Positions 1 through 5,905 of a stretch of 5,905 bases of DNA are shown piece after piece. Source of the DNA: Chitinophagaceae bacterium (GTDB lineage: Bacteria; Bacteroidota; Bacteroidia; Chitinophagales; Chitinophagaceae). The stretch covers positions 1-5,905 of the forward strand of contig JAFMJX010000110.1 in NCBI GenBank assembly GCA_017853235.1, written 5' to 3'. The translations under genes were made by a program, and so were the position numbers. Position 1 is the first letter of the stretch; each line of letters opens with the position of its first letter. The notes beneath the pieces were generated by a model. The model searched no databases. It saw only the letters and a list, made by a program, of their open reading frames with translations, and had not been told where the DNA came from.

Positions 1-936
1 TGGGTTTTCATTTTCGGTTGGATCCTTTAAATAGGAAGCAGGTGTAGTCGCTTCTTTCACATATTTTTCAGACACAATTTGTTTTCCCTTCCAATTTCCA
101 TTATGTAAAATTAATTCACCAAAACGAGCATAGTCTCTTGCAACTCCATTAAAACAACAAAAAGCCTTTTCATGTTTTTTAGCTCCATCTAATAACCAAA
201 GAGCATCTTCTTCGGCACCCATTGGTTTTAAAAACCTTTCGGATACTAAAGTAGAAATATTTTGACCAAACACTTTTTCAACAATCAATCCCAACACTTG
301 TGTATCACCACTTCTGTATTCCCAATGCTGTCCTGCTGGTTCTTTGAATTTCATTTTATTAACCATGTACTCTTCATCATCTCCATAATAGCCATAAGCG
401 TTCAAGCTAAAATAACCTTTATCTGATTCTTTATAATTGGTGCCCGAACTCATGGTTAATAAATCCTTGATACGCACTTTATCCAAACCCGCTTCCTTAA
501 AATGTGGCACATAATTTCCTACCGGCTCCTCTAAAGATTTAATTTTCCCTTCATCCAAAGCAACCCCAATCAATAATGAAATCATACTTTTTGCTGCAGA
601 AAAAGAACCACTTAAAGTTTTTGGAGTATACCCATCCCAATATCTTTCATACAATAGTTTACCATCTTGAAATACTAAAAAAGCATGTGTATCATTAGAA
701 TCAATAATTTTTAATAAGGAATCCGGAATCACTCCTTTATTAAAATTAGAATCCAATGGCCAGTATTGAGGAGTGCCCCCTGCAGCAACTAATCTGGTGG
801 GATGCGTTTTATAATCATGAATGGTATGTTTTCCCCAAATCGCAAAATTGCGCAAATGTGCCAAAGGTGGCGTATAGGATAAACCCACCACTAATAATAC
901 CAAAAGGAATACATAAAGGAGTAATTTTTTAAGCAT
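1..936 (-). CDS. Serine hydrolase, beta-lactamase/class C-like family (partial, C-terminus missing)
   Basis: The reading frame is open from an ATG at 936-934 to the left edge, giving 312 codons without a stop; the C-terminus lies outside the window. Seen: residues about 5-19 are a strongly hydrophobic stretch after MLKK, which suggests a signal anchor or uncleaved signal peptide with the enzyme in the periplasm. No lipobox cysteine is present. The nucleophile motif SxxK is SAAK at residues 113-116, inside SGSFSAAKS. TMSSG follows at 161-165, and the second motif YxS/N is YRSG at 207-210, followed by DTQVLG. These spacings fit the AmpC/EstB/NylB-like serine hydrolases (COG1680 type), which include esterases, peptidases and amide hydrolases. 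The third motif (KTG or HxG) would lie beyond the edge. Substrate is unknown; true beta-lactamase activity should not be assumed. The gene is divergent from the nitroreductase gene. No Shine-Dalgarno sequence precedes the start, as is usual in Bacteroidota. The family call is firm and the function open. Confidence 0.9.
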   Translation of the reverse strand, partial: MLKKLLLYVFLLVLLVVGLSYTPPLAHLRNFAIWGKHTIHDYKTHPTRLVAAGGTPQYWPLDSNFNKGVIPDSLLKIIDSNDTHAFLVFQDGKLLYERYWDGYTPKTLSGSFSAAKSMISLLIGVALDEGKIKSLEEPVGNYVPHFKEAGLDKVRIKDLLTMSSGTNYKESDKGYFSLNAYGYYGDDEEYMVNKMKFKEPAGQHWEYRSGDTQVLGLIVEKVFGQNISTLVSERFLKPMGAEEDALWLLDGAKKHEKAFCCFNGVARDYARFGELILHNGNWKGKQIVSEKYVKEATTPASYLKDPTENENP

Positions 937-985
937 ACAAAGCAAAAGTTTAATTTAAATTGCACCCGATACAACCATTCCTAGG

Positions 986-1014
986 TTAGAATGTTATCAT
1001 ATCAAGTAATTTTG
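986..1014 (+). promoter_or_regulatory. Promoter candidate for the nitroreductase gene
   Basis: TAATTTTG at 1007-1014 is an exact match to the Bacteroidetes -7 element TAnnTTTG. A weak -33 candidate, TTAG, lies at 986-989, a little closer than the usual 19-21 nt and not a perfect TTTG. Transcription would begin around 1020, leaving a leader of about 25 nt before the ATG at 1047. The match is short and the region AT-rich, so chance is possible; the position is the main support. Confidence 0.42.
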
Positions 1015-1046
1015 ATCCCATAAATTTAAACATTAAAATAATACAA

Positions 1047-1769
1047 ATGCTATCTGAATCCTTCCAAGAAATAATTGATCGAAGACGTTCCAATCGAAAA
1101 TTTGATCCCCAGGTAGAAGTACCTAATGAAGTGATTCAAAAAAGTTTAGAAAGAGCAATCCTATCCCCCAATAGCAGTAATATGCAATTATGGGAATTTT
1201 ATTGGATCCAATCGGAACATGAAAAAGCGAAATATGAAGCGTTATGTTTAGGCCAATCTGCGGCCAAAACTGCTAAACAAATAGTGGTTTTTGTGACACG
1301 TAAAGACAAATGGGCCAGTCGAGCTAAATGGAATTATGATCGATTAAAAGAAGGTATACAAGGAACCCCTAATAAATTACAAAAAAGAGGATTAGACTAT
1401 TATGGAAAATTAATGCCATTAGCATATCGCAGTGATGTGTTTGGATTTTTTGCATTTGTGCGTAGAACCATCAGTTTTGTGATGGGATTCAATAAACCTT
1501 TTTTTAGAATGGGAGGCAAAGCTGATCAAAGAGTCACAGTACATAAATCCTGTGCATTAGCTGCACAAACTTTTATGCTTTCCATAGCAGCTGAAGGTTT
1601 TGAATCCTGCCCCATGGAAGGCTTTGATGAAAAACGTGTAAAAAAGGCATTACAACTTCCTTCTGGTGCCGAAATCAATATGATTATAGCAGTGGGAAAA
1701 GCAACACAGGAAGGGGTTTGGGGACCCCGATTTAGAGTACCTTATGAGGAAGTCGTGTTTGTAAAATAA
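1047..1769 (+). CDS. Nitroreductase-family flavoprotein with central insertion
   Basis: A 240-residue protein of the FMN-dependent nitroreductase superfamily, probably cytoplasmic, expected to use NAD(P)H to reduce an unknown substrate (nitro compounds, quinones or similar). Seen: the N-terminal FMN-phosphate-binding signature RRRSNRKFDP at residues 12-21, then SPNSSNMQLWEF at 40-51, the usual second flavin/dimer segment. The C-terminal half has the HKSCALAAQTFML helix (166-178), SCPMEGFD (187-194), the strand IIAVGK (213-218) and a late arginine pair in GPRFR (226-230) of the kind that contacts FMN. Between about residues 88 and 160 there is an insertion rich in basic and aromatic residues, with a hydrophobic run VFGFFAFVRRTISFVMGF (131-148), which compact family members lack. 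The first ATG in frame after the promoter candidate was chosen; no in-frame upstream ATG was seen close by. It is convergent with the FMO gene, with 5 bp between stops. The family is secure, the substrate unknown. Confidence 0.93.
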   Translation: MLSESFQEIIDRRRSNRKFDPQVEVPNEVIQKSLERAILSPNSSNMQLWEFYWIQSEHEKAKYEALCLGQSAAKTAKQIVVFVTRKDKWASRAKWNYDRLKEGIQGTPNKLQKRGLDYYGKLMPLAYRSDVFGFFAFVRRTISFVMGFNKPFFRMGGKADQRVTVHKSCALAAQTFMLSIAAEGFESCPMEGFDEKRVKKALQLPSGAEINMIIAVGKATQEGVWGPRFRVPYEEVVFVK

Positions 1770-1778
1770 ATATTTTAC
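1761..1778. repeat. Perfect hyphenated palindrome spanning both convergent stop codons
   Basis: GTAAAAT at 1761-1767 and ATTTTAC at 1772-1778 are perfect 7-bp inverted arms around a 4-nt centre. The element contains the TAA of the nitroreductase gene (1767-1769) and the TAA of the FMO gene (complement of 1775-1777). It could act as a weak bidirectional hairpin ending both transcripts, but the stem is almost all A-T and no proper T-run follows on either strand, so a terminator function is only a guess. Confidence 0.35.
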
Positions 1779-3091
1779 TCCTTATATATGGGTAATTTAC
1801 TAACGTAGTTATTGGGAAGATGTTTTTTCAGTTGTTTAATAAATAAATGGAAGTCCACTGTAATGGTATGTCTAGGTGTTTTTATTTGTTTCAAATGAGG
1901 GTGTGTGACTTCTCTTTGACATAAGGCTGCAATATTTTTTGGTCTTTTCCAAAGTCCCTTAATCGCCCTAGCCATAATTTTACTTTGCAATTCAGCTCCT
2001 GGCCAAATACAACCAAGCGGCTGAAACATTCCAACGAAAAATAGATTCTCGTATTTTTCATGTAACATTTTTAAATAAAGAGGCACCTCCCCTTCACTAT
2101 AATTCAAAAAATCTTTTCGAAAAAAAGGATGCTCTAATATATATCCAGTACAAGCAATGATGGTATCAAATTCCTCCACTGTGCCATCCTTGAAATGTAC
2201 ATGCTTGTTATCAAAGTGATCAATATCAACTTTTGGAAATACTTTACCATGTCTTACTTTATATAAAAGTTCCTCGTTAATGGTTGGATGTGTTCCTGTG
2301 ATGGCATGTGCTGGTTCTTGAAGTCCATATTGTTTATTTGATCCAGAAAAAATTTTGACAGATAATTCTGAAAGAAAAAACTTCAATTTAGTAGGTAAAA
2401 AAGCCAACTTGGATGCGACTACATCACTAGGTTTCCCAAACAAAAATTTGGGTACAATTCGGTAACCTCTTCTCCAGCTAATACTCGTTTTTTTACTTAC
2501 GCGACTTGTTTCTACAGCCACATCACAGGCTGAATTTCCACCACCTATGACAAGTATGCGTTGGTCTTTAAAAGGCGCCGCCTTCTTGAATTCATGTGAA
2601 TGTATGAATGTGCCTGTGAAATTACCTGGATAGTGAGGCATTCTTGGTTGCCAATGGTGACCATTACAAACTACTAAGTGTGTAAAGTATTCTGTTTTTT
2701 CAATACCGTTTTTTTCAGTTTTTACTACCCAGTTTTTAGCTTCGTCTAATGCACAAGATTTTACCAATGTTTGAAATTGGATATGTGCGTATAAATTAAA
2801 ATGTGTGGCGTAAGCCTGAAAATAGCGTCTTAATTGATCATGCGAAGGATAATCTGGCATCCCTTTTTCGAAATCATCAAAGGTAAAATCTTCATATTGC
2901 GAAAGAGTTTTAGAACTAATTATGTGCGTAGTCTCAAATACACTCGAGTGTCCGAGTTGTTCATTGTAAACCCAGTTCCCTCCAACTTGTGTATTTAATT
3001 CATAACATACTGCATCAATACCTTGATCCATCAAATTTTTCAAAGCCGTGATACCAGAGGGACCAGCACCAATTACGCAAACTTTAGTCAT
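1775..3091 (-). CDS. Flavin-containing monooxygenase-like NAD(P)/FAD enzyme
   Basis: A 438-residue, probably soluble, class B flavoprotein monooxygenase relative. Such enzymes use NADPH and FAD to insert one oxygen atom from O2 into N-, S- or carbonyl-containing substrates. Seen: the FAD-binding Rossmann motif GAGPSG at residues 8-13, followed by the acidic residue E31 and GGNW at 37-40. The FMO signature FxGxxxHxxxF is present as FTGTFIHSHEF at 158-168. The second, NADPH-binding Rossmann motif is GGGNSA at 183-188, and ACTGY at 313-317 is the late ATG-like FAD motif. Length is close to bacterial FMOs (about 440-460). The absence of long N- or C-terminal extensions argues against a typical Baeyer-Villiger monooxygenase, although the fingerprints overlap. 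The ATG at 3091-3089 places the glycine motif at the very N-terminus, as expected. It lies downstream of the ssrA terminator, so it is probably transcribed alone. The substrate is not identifiable. Confidence 0.92.
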   Translation of the reverse strand: MTKVCVIGAGPSGITALKNLMDQGIDAVCYELNTQVGGNWVYNEQLGHSSVFETTHIISSKTLSQYEDFTFDDFEKGMPDYPSHDQLRRYFQAYATHFNLYAHIQFQTLVKSCALDEAKNWVVKTEKNGIEKTEYFTHLVVCNGHHWQPRMPHYPGNFTGTFIHSHEFKKAAPFKDQRILVIGGGNSACDVAVETSRVSKKTSISWRRGYRIVPKFLFGKPSDVVASKLAFLPTKLKFFLSELSVKIFSGSNKQYGLQEPAHAITGTHPTINEELLYKVRHGKVFPKVDIDHFDNKHVHFKDGTVEEFDTIIACTGYILEHPFFRKDFLNYSEGEVPLYLKMLHEKYENLFFVGMFQPLGCIWPGAELQSKIMARAIKGLWKRPKNIAALCQREVTHPHLKQIKTPRHTITVDFHLFIKQLKKHLPNNYVSKLPIYKE

Positions 3092-3107
3092 ATCAATTCC
3101 ATTTTAT

Positions 3108-3115
3108 CAAATATA
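3108..3115 (-). promoter_or_regulatory. -7 promoter element candidate for the FMO-like gene
   Basis: On the minus strand TATATTTG at 3115-3108 matches the Bacteroidetes -7 consensus TAnnTTTG and sits 16 nt before the ATG of the FMO-like gene. No TTTG or TTG was found at the expected -33 position; the region upstream is a run of A/T. It lies between the ssrA terminator and the gene, where a promoter is needed. AT-richness makes a chance match quite possible. Confidence 0.35.
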
Positions 3116-3147
3116 AAAAATAAAAAATCTTTGTTTTGTGTTCCATG

Positions 3148-3175
3148 AAAAAAAAGGCCCGGATTTAACCGGGCC
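3148..3175 (-). terminator. Rho-independent terminator of ssrA
   Basis: Arms 3156-3162 (GGCCCGG) and 3169-3175 (CCGGGCC) form a perfect 7-bp, all G-C stem around a 6-nt loop. On the minus strand the stem is followed at once by eight T (3155-3148). It lies about 30 nt after the tmRNA 3' end. The plus-strand side has no T-run, so it works leftward only. It should end ssrA and any dxr-rseP read-through before the FMO-like gene. Confidence 0.9.
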
Positions 3176-3206
3176 AATTGCCTAAATTTTTGGGAATGAA
3201 ACCTTG

Positions 3207-3576
3207 TGGAGTCGAGGGGAGTCGAACCCCTGTCCAAACAATGTTACCATTGGTCTTCTACATGCTTATTGTTTTATTTTTTGTCGGCAAATAACAGGAA
3301 AAACACAAACCAATTATCTACTTAGCTGAATGGTACTTAAATAAAAGGCACAGCCTACTTTTATCGCATCCCGTTTTGTTTTGATTGGGCTGAGGAGCGG
3401 GTAACAGGCCTACCTTCTCACTCGACCATAATGGGTGTTAATTCACTGAATTAAGCAGCCATGGCGTAATTTGCTTCGCCTTTTGATTGTTTGACATTCA
3501 GATTAAAGTGCTAATTATCCAACGCACTGCATGCTTCCCCCAACCGCTACGATTGCTGTCAAAACCATACGACCCC
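3207..3576 (-). ncRNA. ssrA: tmRNA (transfer-messenger RNA), one-piece
   Basis: tmRNA rescues stalled ribosomes: it is charged with alanine, enters the A site with SmpB, and its short reading frame adds a degradation tag to the unfinished protein. Seen on the minus strand: the 5' end GGGGTCG (3576-3570) pairs over 7 bp, one of them G-U, with CGACTCC (3214-3208) to form the tRNA-like acceptor stem. GGTTTTGACAG just after the 5' end matches the conserved tRNA-like 5' segment. The T arm is AGGGG-TTCGACT-CCCCT near the 3' end. A tag frame encoding GEANYAMAA and a TAA stop lies at 3480-3451. The discriminator base is A (3207) and the next genomic bases are CAA, so CCA is not encoded and must be added after processing. 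The mature length of about 370 nt is normal for a one-piece tmRNA. Both ends are inferred from base pairing, so a few bases of uncertainty remain. rseP lies 27 nt upstream. Confidence 0.96.
3451..3480 (-). other. tmRNA proteolysis-tag reading frame (GEANYAMAA)
   Basis: Inside ssrA the codons GGC GAA GCA AAT TAC GCC ATG GCT GCT TAA read G-E-A-N-Y-A-M-A-A-stop. With the alanine carried by the tmRNA itself, the full tag would be A-GEANYAMAA. The GExxYA start and the terminal AA are typical of Bacteroidota tags and of the C-terminal signal seen by ClpXP. The resume codon GGC is assigned by analogy with related tags. Confidence 0.9.
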
Positions 3577-3591
3577 AGTGTGGAGAACCTA

Positions 3592-3623
3592 CAAAATTAA
3601 CTTTTATTTAAACAACCTCCAAA
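3592..3623 (-). promoter_or_regulatory. Promoter of ssrA, overlapping the 3' end of rseP
   Basis: On the minus strand TTTG (3623-3620), a 20-nt spacer and TAATTTTG (3599-3592) match the Bacteroidetes housekeeping promoter pattern, TTTG, 19-21 nt, TAnnTTTG. The -33 box falls inside the last codons of rseP and the -7 box in the short gap after its stop. The mature tmRNA 5' end is 15 nt beyond the -7 box, so a short leader would be transcribed and removed, probably by RNase P. Confidence 0.72.
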
Positions 3624-4953
3624 AGTCAAGTCCTAATGCATAAAACATCAAACCAAACATAAGTAGCATACCCACTATTTGTGCATATTCCATAAACTTA
3701 TCACTTGGCTTGCGACCTGTTATCATTTCAATGATGATGAATAAAGCATGTCCCCCATCTAAAGCTGGTATAGGAAGTACATTCATGAATGCAAGTATGA
3801 TAGAAAAAATGGCTGTTAAAGTCCAAAACTTTTCCCAATCCCATTTGGAGGGGAATGTATTTCCAATACTTATTAAACTACCTAAAGAATCATTTGCTTT
3901 TACTTTACCTGTAAAAATTTGTTTGATGCCAGCAATATAATTATCTAAAGTGGTAAAGCAACGTTTGGTTCCAATCACTATAGATTCAAAAAAAGAATAT
4001 TCTTTATGTATGGTTTGAAATAACTGAATAGGTAACTTAATAAAAATTCCTAATTGACCAGAACCGTTGACCAATGATTTTATTTGAAGCGTATCATCTC
4101 CTCTCTTTAAAGTTATCAAAGCCAAAGAGTCTGCTAATTTTTCTTTGACTTGAATAAAATCATAATGATACTTTACAGATTGGCCATTCATAGTTAGTAA
4201 AGTATCATTAGGATAAAATTGTCCATTATTTGTAACAGAGGATTTGCTCACAGAATCTACTATCACAGGAATACGCATTATCACAAATGGAATTGTTTTT
4301 TTAATTTTTGCAATAGAAGACGCTAAACCTGCAGGAATATTTAAATCAATAATACTGTCCCCTCTTTGCACTTGCATGGTTTTTGGATTGCTTAAAATTA
4401 ACTTCCCTTCTAACGCATCAAAATTTTCAAGTGCTTGATGATCCAAGGAAAGTATGATATCTCCTTCTTGAATCCCCATACTTTTTGCATTGTCACTTGG
4501 ATGCACTCCATATATTACATTTTTGGAAGGCAAAGTGTCATCGCCCCAATACCATGCAATCCCAATAAAAATAATTATGGCCAACACTACATTTACAATC
4601 ACCCCACCTAACATTACAATTAGCCTTTGATAGGCAGGTTTGGATCTTAATTCCCAGGGCTCTGGAGGCAATTTCATTTGATCCTTATCCATACTCTCAT
4701 CAATCATTCCTGAAATTTTCACATATCCTCCAAATGGGATCCATCCAATTCCATATTCGGTTTCTCCAATTTGTTTTTTCCAAAGACTAAACCCTGGATT
4801 AAAAAACAAATAAAATTTTTCTACCCTTGTTTTAAATAATCGAGCAGGAATAAAATGCCCCAACTCATGTAAAACAACTAATATAGAAAAAGACAAAATG
4901 AATTGACCAGTTTTTACTCCAACTGCTGCAAGATCTATAGCTAACATGTGCAT
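3604..4953 (-). CDS. rseP: RIP metalloprotease RseP (site-2 protease family M50)
   Basis: A 449-residue zinc intramembrane protease of the inner membrane. In the family it cuts anti-sigma factors after a first periplasmic cut, and also removes remnant signal peptides. Seen: the zinc-binding HExxH as HELGH at residues 29-33 in the first membrane segment (about 16-36), followed by the conserved FGGYVKI at 74-80. A second membrane segment at about 112-135 carries LGGVIVN, in the place of the family's GPxxN element. Two PDZ-like regions follow in the periplasm, roughly 145-210 and 230-295, the first containing the GIQEGD turn (160-165). The third membrane segment (about 378-395) leads into NVLPIPALDGGH (391-402), whose D399 is the third zinc ligand; a fourth segment spans 426-442. 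Length is normal. The ATG is 3 nt after the dxr stop; an alternative start at residue 3 (4947-4945) would lose only Met-His. Co-transcription with dxr is likely. The protease substrate here is not known. Confidence 0.96.
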   Translation of the reverse strand: MHMLAIDLAAVGVKTGQFILSFSILVVLHELGHFIPARLFKTRVEKFYLFFNPGFSLWKKQIGETEYGIGWIPFGGYVKISGMIDESMDKDQMKLPPEPWELRSKPAYQRLIVMLGGVIVNVVLAIIIFIGIAWYWGDDTLPSKNVIYGVHPSDNAKSMGIQEGDIILSLDHQALENFDALEGKLILSNPKTMQVQRGDSIIDLNIPAGLASSIAKIKKTIPFVIMRIPVIVDSVSKSSVTNNGQFYPNDTLLTMNGQSVKYHYDFIQVKEKLADSLALITLKRGDDTLQIKSLVNGSGQLGIFIKLPIQLFQTIHKEYSFFESIVIGTKRCFTTLDNYIAGIKQIFTGKVKANDSLGSLISIGNTFPSKWDWEKFWTLTAIFSIILAFMNVLPIPALDGGHALFIIIEMITGRKPSDKFMEYAQIVGMLLMFGLMFYALGLDFWRLFK

Positions 4954-4956
4954 ATT

Positions 4957-5905
4957 TTATAATTGTATTAAAGAAGCTGCAAAATTACGTGCTTCCCCAT
5001 CTGTTTCAAAATAATCATCCAAACTTGGATGTGAGATATATTCTATTTTATTTAAGGTTCTTTCAATTAATTCGGTCATATCTAAAAAACCAATTCTGTT
5101 TTTCAAAAAGGCATACACTGCAATTTCATTGGCTGCATTTAAAACGCAAGGTGCATTCCCTCCTTTGATCATGGCGTCTGTGGCTAATTGTAAATTTCGG
5201 AATGTACGTAAATCGGGTTGATCAAAACTGAGTTGATTGGGTTTATCAAACAAATATCTTGGAAATTTATTTTGTAAACGAGAAGGAAATGCCATGGCAT
5301 ATTGTATGGGCAATTTCATATCTGGCAATCCCATTTGAGCTTTAATACTTCCATCCTCAAATTGAACCATACTATGAATAATACTTTGTGGATGAATGAC
5401 TACTTGAATTTGCGCAGGCGTTAATCCAAACAACCACTTTGCTTCAATCATCTCTAAGCCTTTATTCATAAGGGTTGCAGAGTCTATCGAAATTTTAGCA
5501 CCCATGCTCCAATTAGGATGTTGAAGTGCATGATCTCTTTTAACGTTTACTAAAAAATTTGGTTTTTTTCCTAAAAAAGGACCCCCACTTGCAGTTAAAA
5601 TTATTTTTTCAATTGGATTTAAATGCTCACCAACCAAACATTGAAAAATGGCAGAGTGTTCACTATCTACAGGAATGATATCAGCATTATTTTCTTTGGC
5701 TTCACGCATCACAATATCTCCTGCAACCACCAAAGTTTCTTTATTTGCAAGTCCTATGGTTTTCCCATTTTTAACGGCAGTTAAAGTTGGTTTTAATCCT
5801 GCAAAACCTACAATTCCAGCCATCATAAAATCATAGCATTCCATCCCAGCTACTTGCTCTAAAGCTGCTTCACCAGCAAAAATTTTGATGGGTTTATTTT
5901 CTAAA
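4957..5905 (-). CDS. dxr: 1-deoxy-D-xylulose 5-phosphate reductoisomerase (partial, N-terminus missing)
   Basis: Dxr (IspC) converts 1-deoxy-D-xylulose 5-phosphate to 2-C-methyl-D-erythritol 4-phosphate with NADPH and a divalent metal, the first committed step of the MEP isoprenoid pathway; it is the target of fosmidomycin. The frame runs off the right edge: 315 residues are visible of a usual 385-400, so about 70 N-terminal residues with the NADPH-binding GxTGSIG motif are missing. An internal ATG at 5844-5842 is not the start, since the conserved IFAGEAAL lies upstream of it in frame. Seen, numbered from the edge: LANKETLV (52-59), the metal ligands in VDSEH (79-83), TASGGPF (104-110), the active-site loop HPNWSMG (129-135), and DSATLMNKGLEMIEA (141-155) with the third metal ligand E151. 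QSIIHSMVQFEDGS and NAANEIAV in the C-terminal domain are also typical. All expected catalytic residues in the visible part are present. rseP follows 3 nt after the stop, and dxr-rseP proximity is common in bacteria. Confidence 0.97.
   Translation of the reverse strand, partial: LENKPIKIFAGEAALEQVAGMECYDFMMAGIVGFAGLKPTLTAVKNGKTIGLANKETLVVAGDIVMREAKENNADIIPVDSEHSAIFQCLVGEHLNPIEKIILTASGGPFLGKKPNFLVNVKRDHALQHPNWSMGAKISIDSATLMNKGLEMIEAKWLFGLTPAQIQVVIHPQSIIHSMVQFEDGSIKAQMGLPDMKLPIQYAMAFPSRLQNKFPRYLFDKPNQLSFDQPDLRTFRNLQLATDAMIKGGNAPCVLNAANEIAVYAFLKNRIGFLDMTELIERTLNKIEYISHPSLDDYFETDGEARNFAASLIQL

Noticed and set aside
941..974. Possible promoter for the serine hydrolase on the minus strand (TTG, 20 nt, AACTTTTG)
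   Set aside because: The -7 box lacks the conserved initial T, and the start site would be almost at the ATG; too weak to list as a feature.
3207..3260. A separate tRNA gene suggested by the T-loop-like GGGGTTCGACTCCCC on the minus strand
   Set aside because: There is no D arm or anticodon arm next to it; the segment pairs with the distant 5' end at 3570-3576 and is the tRNA-like 3' part of tmRNA.
3092..3603. Large non-coding stretch that might hide an undescribed RNA or element
   Set aside because: It is accounted for by tmRNA, its promoter and terminator and the short upstream region of the FMO-like gene.
3710..3940. Open frame of 76 codons on the plus strand
   Set aside because: It lies wholly within rseP on the opposite strand, shows no recognisable domain or promoter, and is a shadow of the real gene.
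4244..4438. Open frame of 64 codons on the plus strand
   Set aside because: Antisense to the PDZ region of rseP, low-complexity hydrophobic product, no independent signal.
5648..5836. Open frame of 62 codons on the plus strand
   Set aside because: Antisense to conserved dxr codons; explained by the codon composition of dxr.
5842..5844. ATG that could be taken as the start of a short dxr
   Set aside because: The frame continues upstream to the window edge and encodes the conserved IFAGEAAL segment of Dxr, so this ATG is internal.

Overview
The window looks like chromosomal DNA of a member of the Bacteroidota (Bacteroidetes). It is AT-rich, its genes lack Shine-Dalgarno sequences, and several upstream regions carry the Bacteroidetes -7 element TAnnTTTG. 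The tmRNA tag, GEANYAMAA, has the GExxYAxAA form that I recall for this phylum. I cannot name a genus; a Cytophagales or Chitinophagales-type organism is a guess based on the YAMAA tag ending.

Layout: (1) 1-936, minus strand, a membrane-anchored or exported beta-lactamase-fold serine hydrolase whose C-terminus lies beyond the left edge. (2) 937-1046, a 110-bp divergent intergenic region with a promoter candidate for the next gene. (3) 1047-1769, plus strand, a nitroreductase-family flavoprotein with a long central insertion. (4) 1775-3091, minus strand, a flavin-containing monooxygenase (FMO-like), convergent with the nitroreductase; only 5 bp separate the two stop codons. (5) 3092-3603, a 512-bp stretch without a protein gene. 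It is filled by ssrA (tmRNA, 3207-3576, minus), its rho-independent terminator (3148-3175) and a promoter candidate for the FMO gene. (6) 3604-4953, minus strand, rseP, the site-2 intramembrane metalloprotease. (7) 4957-5905, minus strand, dxr, the second enzyme of the MEP isoprenoid pathway, cut at its N-terminus by the right edge.

The right half is a housekeeping block read leftward: dxr, then rseP 3 nt later (probably co-transcribed and perhaps translationally coupled), then ssrA 27 nt after the rseP stop. ssrA appears to have its own promoter inside the 3' end of rseP and its own terminator. The left half holds three individually transcribed accessory enzymes (hydrolase, nitroreductase-like and FMO-like flavoproteins) whose substrates cannot be read from sequence.

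I found no mobile element, CRISPR array, toxin-antitoxin pair or defence system, and nothing that looks like an undescribed multi-gene system. The points most worth a second look are the tmRNA details (tag sequence, embedded promoter, no encoded CCA), the nitroreductase insertion, and the palindrome spanning the convergent stop codons.
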